The position numbers were made by a program, and so were the translations under genes. Below are positions 60,093 to 64,000 of a DNA stretch of 64,000 bases, piece after piece. A model generated the notes under the pieces. It searched no databases. It saw only the letters and a program-made list of their open reading frames with translations, and had not been told where the DNA came from. The DNA is taken from positions 114,979 to 178,978 of the forward strand of contig CAYRXW010000004.1 in assembly GCA_964428335.1 (NCBI GenBank), written 5' to 3'. The stretch is from GW2011-AR15 sp964428335 (GTDB taxonomy: Archaea > Nanobdellota > Nanobdellia > Woesearchaeales > GW2011-AR15). Position 1 is the stretch's first letter, and the number at the start of each line of letters is the position of its first letter.

Positions 60093-61307
60093 TCATTCAA
60101 ACGATTTCATCAAATCTGACATAAATCTTGAAGCTGTTGCTCCATCAATATGCCTATGATCATATGTCAGAGATAAAGGCATTACTTTTCTTACTGTAAC
60201 TTTCCCATTAATAACTTTTGCTGCATCTTCAATTGCACCTAAACCTAGTATTGCAGATTCAGGGTAATTGATTACTGGAGTAAAATATTTTACGCCAATT
60301 GAACCAAGATTTGAAATAGTGAAAGTTCCATTTTTCATCTCATCTGGTTTAATAGTCCTATTCTTTGCCTTATCCGCAAGGTCAATAATTTCCTTTGCAA
60401 TCAACAAAACCTCTTTCATATCTGCATCCTTAATTACAGGAACCATTAAGCCCTGTTCTGTATCAACTGCAATTCCGATATTATAACTTTTTTTAAGAAT
60501 AATACTCTCATCAACTATGCTTGAATTAATCAAAGGATGATTTTTTAATGTCTCGGAGACATTCTTAACAAAATAAGCTAAAAAAGTAAGCTTGATTCCT
60601 TTCTTTTCAGCAGCAACTTTTTCCTTATTTCTTTTTTCCCATAGATTTGTCACATCCAAATCATAGAAATTTGTTACAGCAACAGTTGTTCCTTCTGAAC
60701 GTATCATTGCATCTGAAATTGCTTTTCTTATTCCTTTTAGAGGTATTGCATCTCCAGAAATATTATTATCTTTTGAACTGGCTGTTCCTACAGGCTTTTT
60801 CAAATCCTCTTCAAGAATCCTTCCATTTTCTCCGCTTCCTTTTACTTTAGTTAAATCAATTCCCAGTTTTTCAGCAAGCTTTTTTACTTTTAATGTTGCA
60901 AGTACTCTGTCTTTTGCTTCCTTATGTATCTCTTCCTTTTTTTCTGTTGTTCCCTTTGCTTCCTCAAGGAAACCAACAACGCTACCTGTATATGGTTCTT
61001 TTGCAGAAGATTCTTTTTTAGTTTCTGCCTTTGCTTCATTTTTTGTTTCTGTTTTTTCCTGTGCGTTTCCAGAGCCATCATCAATAACTGCAAGAACTTC
61101 TTCAACTTTAATGACTTCTCCTTCCTTATGGTTAATTTTTGCAATTTTTCCTGGCTTTGGGCATGGAATTTCAACAACTGCCTTGTCAGTTTCAACTTCA
61201 GCAATAACCTGATCAGATTTAACTATATCACCAACCTTTACTTTCCATTTTACAATTGTACCTTCAGTTATTCCTTCACCAACATCCGGGAATTTAAATT
61301 CAAACAT
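60093..61307 (-). CDS. Dihydrolipoyl acyltransferase (E2) of a 2-oxoacid dehydrogenase complex
   Basis: The 404-residue protein has one lipoyl domain (VKWKVKVGDIVKSDQVIAEV, lipoylated lysine K42 in ETDKAVVEI). An Lys/Glu-rich linker follows, then a peripheral-subunit-binding domain (RVLATLKVKKLAEKLGIDL, then GSGENGRILEEDL) and the catalytic core ending in SLTYDHRHIDGATASRF (DHRxxDG). It transfers the acyl group from lipoate to CoA. The ribosome binding site AGAGGTAA lies before the ATG at 61307, overlapping the E1-beta stop. Confidence 0.93.
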   Translation of the reverse strand: MFEFKFPDVGEGITEGTIVKWKVKVGDIVKSDQVIAEVETDKAVVEIPCPKPGKIAKINHKEGEVIKVEEVLAVIDDGSGNAQEKTETKNEAKAETKKESSAKEPYTGSVVGFLEEAKGTTEKKEEIHKEAKDRVLATLKVKKLAEKLGIDLTKVKGSGENGRILEEDLKKPVGTASSKDNNISGDAIPLKGIRKAISDAMIRSEGTTVAVTNFYDLDVTNLWEKRNKEKVAAEKKGIKLTFLAYFVKNVSETLKNHPLINSSIVDESIILKKSYNIGIAVDTEQGLMVPVIKDADMKEVLLIAKEIIDLADKAKNRTIKPDEMKNGTFTISNLGSIGVKYFTPVINYPESAILGLGAIEDAAKVINGKVTVRKVMPLSLTYDHRHIDGATASRFMSDLMKSFE

Positions 61308-61318
61308 CTTGATTACCT

Positions 61319-62290
61319 CTAATAGTTCATCACTTTCTCAATAGCCTTGATTATCCTTGCCTCTCCTGGGATATATTCCATTTCCATCTTTGCCCATGGA
61401 AGTGCTGTATCATAGCCTGCAACCCTAAGGACTGGTGCATCCAATGATTCAAGAGCTAGCTCATTTATTGTTGCAACAATCTCAGCTCCAAATCCTGCAG
61501 TCTTAGGCGCTTCATGGATGACAATTGCCTTTCCGGTTTTCTTGACAGATTCAATTATTGTTTTTGAATCAAAAGGATATATTGTCCTTAAATCAATCAC
61601 TTCGCAATCATACTTATCCTGTATCTTCATCGCTGTATCCAGAACGTATTTTGATAAGGCTCCCCATGTGATTAAAGTCACTTCGCTTCCCTGCCTTGAA
61701 ACTTTGGCCTGGCCCAAAGGAATTGTGTAATATTTGTCCGGAACTTCTTCTTTTATTGCCCTATAAACCCTCATAGGCTCCAAAAATATTACTGGATCAG
61801 GATCCTCGATTGCTGCAAGCAAAAGCCCTTTTGTATCATAAGGTGTTGAAGGGCAGACAACCTTGACTCCGGGAATATGCGCATAAATAGCTTCTGGCAT
61901 CTCGCAGTGCAGTTCCAATGCCCTTATTCCTCCGCCAGCAGGAGCCCTTACAACCATAGGGACTGTAAACCTTCCCCTGCTTCTTGCTCTCATCCTTCCA
62001 GCATGGCTGAATATCTGGTCAAATGCTGAAGATAAAAATCCTGAAAACTGTATCTCAACAACAGGCTTTATCCCGTTTATTGCAAGACCAACAGCTGCTC
62101 CTAGGATTCCTTCTTCTGTCAATGGTGTATCAAAAACCCTATCCTTATATTTTTTATAAAGCCCGTCAGTTGCCCGAAAAACACCACCATTTATTCCTAC
62201 ATCTTCTCCCATGATGATTACTTTCTTATCTTTGGCAAGCGCCAAGTCTAATGCATTATTAACAGCCTGGATAACATTCATCTCTGCCAT
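61319..62290 (-). CDS. 2-oxoacid dehydrogenase E1 beta subunit
   Basis: The 323-residue protein has MNVIQAVNNALDLALAKDKK, VIIMGEDVGINGGVFRATDG (cofactor-domain start), DTPLTEEGILGAAVGLAING, RAPAGGGIRALELHCEMPEA and GKAIVIHEAPKTAGFGAEIV. All fit a complete pyruvate/branched-chain-type E1 beta chain. It binds the thiamine diphosphate site together with E1 alpha. It starts two bases after the E1-alpha stop. Confidence 0.94.
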   Translation of the reverse strand: MAEMNVIQAVNNALDLALAKDKKVIIMGEDVGINGGVFRATDGLYKKYKDRVFDTPLTEEGILGAAVGLAINGIKPVVEIQFSGFLSSAFDQIFSHAGRMRARSRGRFTVPMVVRAPAGGGIRALELHCEMPEAIYAHIPGVKVVCPSTPYDTKGLLLAAIEDPDPVIFLEPMRVYRAIKEEVPDKYYTIPLGQAKVSRQGSEVTLITWGALSKYVLDTAMKIQDKYDCEVIDLRTIYPFDSKTIIESVKKTGKAIVIHEAPKTAGFGAEIVATINELALESLDAPVLRVAGYDTALPWAKMEMEYIPGEARIIKAIEKVMNY

Positions 62291-62292
62291 TT

Positions 62293-63351
62293 TTATTCCC
62301 CCTTGAACTCCTTGAACTGCTCCTCTAATTGCTGGGGCATCTTTTCAAACATATAATTAAAGATGTCATCTCTGTTTGGAGGTTGCATAGATTCAAATTT
62401 CTTGATTTCATCATCAACAGTCTTGACTGCAGCATCAATTATTTTTTTCTTTGAATCTTCATTAAGAAGTCCTTTTTTCATCATGTATTTCTCGAGCCTT
62501 GCAATAGGGTCTTTCTTTTCCCAGTCTTTTACTTCAAGCTCACTCCTGTATCTTTTTGCATCATCTGAAGTGCTGTGGTCGCACATCCTGTATGTAACGC
62601 ATTCAATAAAAGTAGGACCTTCGCCTTTCCTGGCCCTGTCCACTGCTTCTTTTGCTGCCTTATATACTGCAAAAACATCATTTCCATCAACCTGTATTCC
62701 TTTGATTCCATAGGCAATTGCCTTTTGCGCAATTGTCTCGCTGCCTGTCTGTTTTGCCCTTGGAGTTGAGATGGCATACTGGTTGTTCTCACATACTAGA
62801 ACAGAAGGAGTCTGATACACTCCTGCAAAATTAAGCGCAGTATGAAAATCAGCTTTTGATGTTGCGCCGTCTCCTAAAAATCCTAGAGCAACCTCCTTTG
62901 TTCCTCTTAATTTTGCTGCCCAGCCTATTCCTGTAACATGGACGCTCTGGGTCCCAACAGGAATTGCAATAGGAAGTACGTTAATATTATCAGGGCACTT
63001 CATCCCCCTTTCATCTCCGCTCCAGTACATGAACAGCTGGTACATCGGATAGCCAAAAGCAAGCATGGCTCCTCCGCTCCTATACATTGGAATCACCCAA
63101 TCTTTCTTATCGAGCGCATAAACACAGCCTACCTGGCTTGCTTCCTGTCCCTTGACCTGCAGGTAGCTTCCTATCCTTCCCTGCCTTTGCATAGAAAAAG
63201 CCTTTTCATCATAAGTCCTGATAACGACCATCTTTTCATATATCTCTTTTATCTGCTTATCAGTAAGCTTTGGCATGTCAGAATCTGCATTGCCTTCATC
63301 ATCAAGTACCTGTAGATATTCAATCTCAAATTTAGCAGCAATTTTTTTCAT
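62293..63351 (-). CDS. 2-oxoacid dehydrogenase E1 alpha subunit
   Basis: The 352-residue thiamine diphosphate subunit has KMVVIRTYDEKAFSMQRQGR, GWAAKLRGTKEVALGFLGDG with the GDG...NN cofactor motif (GDGATSKADF and ENNQYAIS), and YRMCDHSTSDDAKRYRSE, which holds the phosphorylation-loop-like region. It decarboxylates the 2-oxoacid and passes the acyl group to E2 lipoate. No E3 gene (dihydrolipoamide dehydrogenase) lies in the window; it may be beyond the right edge or elsewhere. Confidence 0.94.
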   Translation of the reverse strand: MKKIAAKFEIEYLQVLDDEGNADSDMPKLTDKQIKEIYEKMVVIRTYDEKAFSMQRQGRIGSYLQVKGQEASQVGCVYALDKKDWVIPMYRSGGAMLAFGYPMYQLFMYWSGDERGMKCPDNINVLPIAIPVGTQSVHVTGIGWAAKLRGTKEVALGFLGDGATSKADFHTALNFAGVYQTPSVLVCENNQYAISTPRAKQTGSETIAQKAIAYGIKGIQVDGNDVFAVYKAAKEAVDRARKGEGPTFIECVTYRMCDHSTSDDAKRYRSELEVKDWEKKDPIARLEKYMMKKGLLNEDSKKKIIDAAVKTVDDEIKKFESMQPPNRDDIFNYMFEKMPQQLEEQFKEFKGE

Positions 63352-63352
63352 C

Positions 63353-64000
63353 TTAAGTTTTCACCCATTCTCCGGCTCTGTATGAACTTCTAACAAAAGG
63401 TCCGCTTGCGCAGTATTTAAAACCTATGAAATATGCCTGTTCCTGAAAGTATTTAAATTTTTCCGGCGTCACGAATTCCCTGACTTTAAGTTTCCTGTTT
63501 CTTGGTTTCAAGTATTGGCCAAATGTAACTATGTCAACCTTATTTTTCCTTAGGTCTTTCATTGTTTCTATTACTTCTTCATCTTTTTCCCCAAGGCCTA
63601 ACATCAAAGAAGATTTTGTCAGGATGCCTGGACTGTATTTTTTGGCAAACCCAAGCACATCAAGAGTTTGATCATAACCAGCTCTCTTATCTCTTATATC
63701 CTGAAGCCTTTTTACTGTCTCAATATTTTGTGCAAACACATCAGGCTCTGAATCTAATACATTTGAGATCAAATTTTCTTTACCCTGGAAATCTGGAGTC
63801 AAAACTTCAACCCTGATTCCCCTAACTGCGTTCTTTACCTCCCTGACGCAATCTGCAAAATGCATGCTGCCCTGGTCAATTAAATCATCTCTGTCTACAG
63901 AAGTTATGACAATATAATCAAATATTCCCATTTCCTTTATTGCCTTTGCAAGCTTTTTTGGCTCATCCAAATCAACTTCATTTGGCTTTCCTTTTTTTAC
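63353..64000 (-). CDS. lipA: Lipoyl synthase LipA, partial (5' end outside the window)
   Basis: At least 215 residues of lipoyl synthase: EPKKLAKAIKEMGIFDYIVI, TSVDRDDLIDQG, VEVLTPDFQG, KSSLMLGLGEKDEEVIETM, TFGQYLKPRNRKLKV, and SGPFVRSSYRAGEW with the conserved RSSY serine. The radical-SAM cluster motif CxxxCxxC lies beyond position 64000. It inserts sulfur into octanoyl groups on E2. The stop is one base before E1 alpha, so synthesis of lipoate is coupled to the complex. The open frame runs to the edge. Confidence 0.93.
   Translation of the reverse strand, partial: VKKGKPNEVDLDEPKKLAKAIKEMGIFDYIVITSVDRDDLIDQGSMHFADCVREVKNAVRGIRVEVLTPDFQGKENLISNVLDSEPDVFAQNIETVKRLQDIRDKRAGYDQTLDVLGFAKKYSPGILTKSSLMLGLGEKDEEVIETMKDLRKNKVDIVTFGQYLKPRNRKLKVREFVTPEKFKYFQEQAYFIGFKYCASGPFVRSSYRAGEWVKT

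Noticed and set aside
60647..61322. Long open frames opposite the E2 gene
   Set aside because: They are low-complexity reverse translations of the Lys/Glu-rich E2 linker with no homology.
1..64000. CRISPR array, IS elements, rRNA operon, replication origin
   Set aside because: No regularly spaced repeats, transposase or cas genes, rRNA sequences, or orc1/cdc6 gene with origin boxes were seen.

Overview
The window looks like a low-GC archaeal chromosome segment, most probably from a DPANN lineage of the Woesearchaeota/Pacearchaeota kind. This lineage is inferred from protein content and style; no rRNA gene is present. Support: an archaeal-type AlaRS with an N-terminal zinc region, Srp54, a two-gene lipoate-protein ligase, tandem Lrp-like regulators, an intron-containing tRNA without an encoded CCA, and TATA boxes 25-30 bp before start codons (mostly leaderless) mixed with GGTGA/GGAGG ribosome binding sites inside operons. 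Genes are packed tightly on both strands, convergent genes often overlap at their 3' ends, and no gene-free stretch exceeds about 300 bases apart from the tRNA interval 4912-5229, which is described. There is one assembly gap (N run 21474-21483).

Layout. 0-6.2 kb: small genes, a tandem Lrp-type regulator, an EgtD-like methyltransferase with a membrane partner, a LOG protein, tRNA-Ile(UAU) with an intron followed by a partial copy of its 3' end, and a zinc protein plus a winged-helix regulator. 6.3-11.4 kb: glycogen operon (GT4, GH57, two DUF5752 proteins, GT3-type glycogen synthase) divergent from that regulator. 11.5-17.7 kb: HIT protein, two cysteine-rich secreted proteins, and a secreted protein with four cytochrome b5 domains coupled to DoxX. 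17.8-19.9 kb: cold-shock unit (DEAD-box helicase, CspA) with a long leader and a structured downstream RNA candidate. 19.9-25.4 kb: peptidase U32 protein (interrupted by the gap), a TctA-like transporter, an unusual AspRS-like protein.

25.5-36.3 kb: a ten-gene, minus-strand, almost fully overlapping operon: two nucleotidyltransferase-type proteins (one fused to a GNAT acetyltransferase), two methyltransferases (one fused to a sugar-isomerase-type TIM barrel), three Gfo/Idh/MocA dehydrogenases, a DegT-type aminotransferase, a PhnP-like metallo-hydrolase and a membrane protein. It contains no recognisable glycosyltransferase. It reads as a pathway for an amino-sugar or aminocyclitol-like molecule and is my main candidate for an undescribed system. 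A radical-SAM/SPASM-like protein with an enlarged cysteine loop lies just upstream.

36.4-54.9 kb: hypothetical proteins mixed with housekeeping genes (DnaJ, CRM-domain RNA-binding protein, Srp54, DHH phosphoesterase, TrmA/RlmD-family RNA methyltransferase, AlaRS, ferredoxin). 55-64 kb: endonuclease III, a pentein-like protein, bipartite lipoate ligase, a purine-salvage pair (nucleoside phosphorylase and phosphoribosyltransferase), and a lipoyl synthase-E1alpha-E1beta-E2-DUF1761 operon running off the right edge. Lipoate attachment, lipoate synthesis and the lipoyl-dependent 2-oxoacid dehydrogenase are thus all within 8 kb; no E3 gene is seen in the window.
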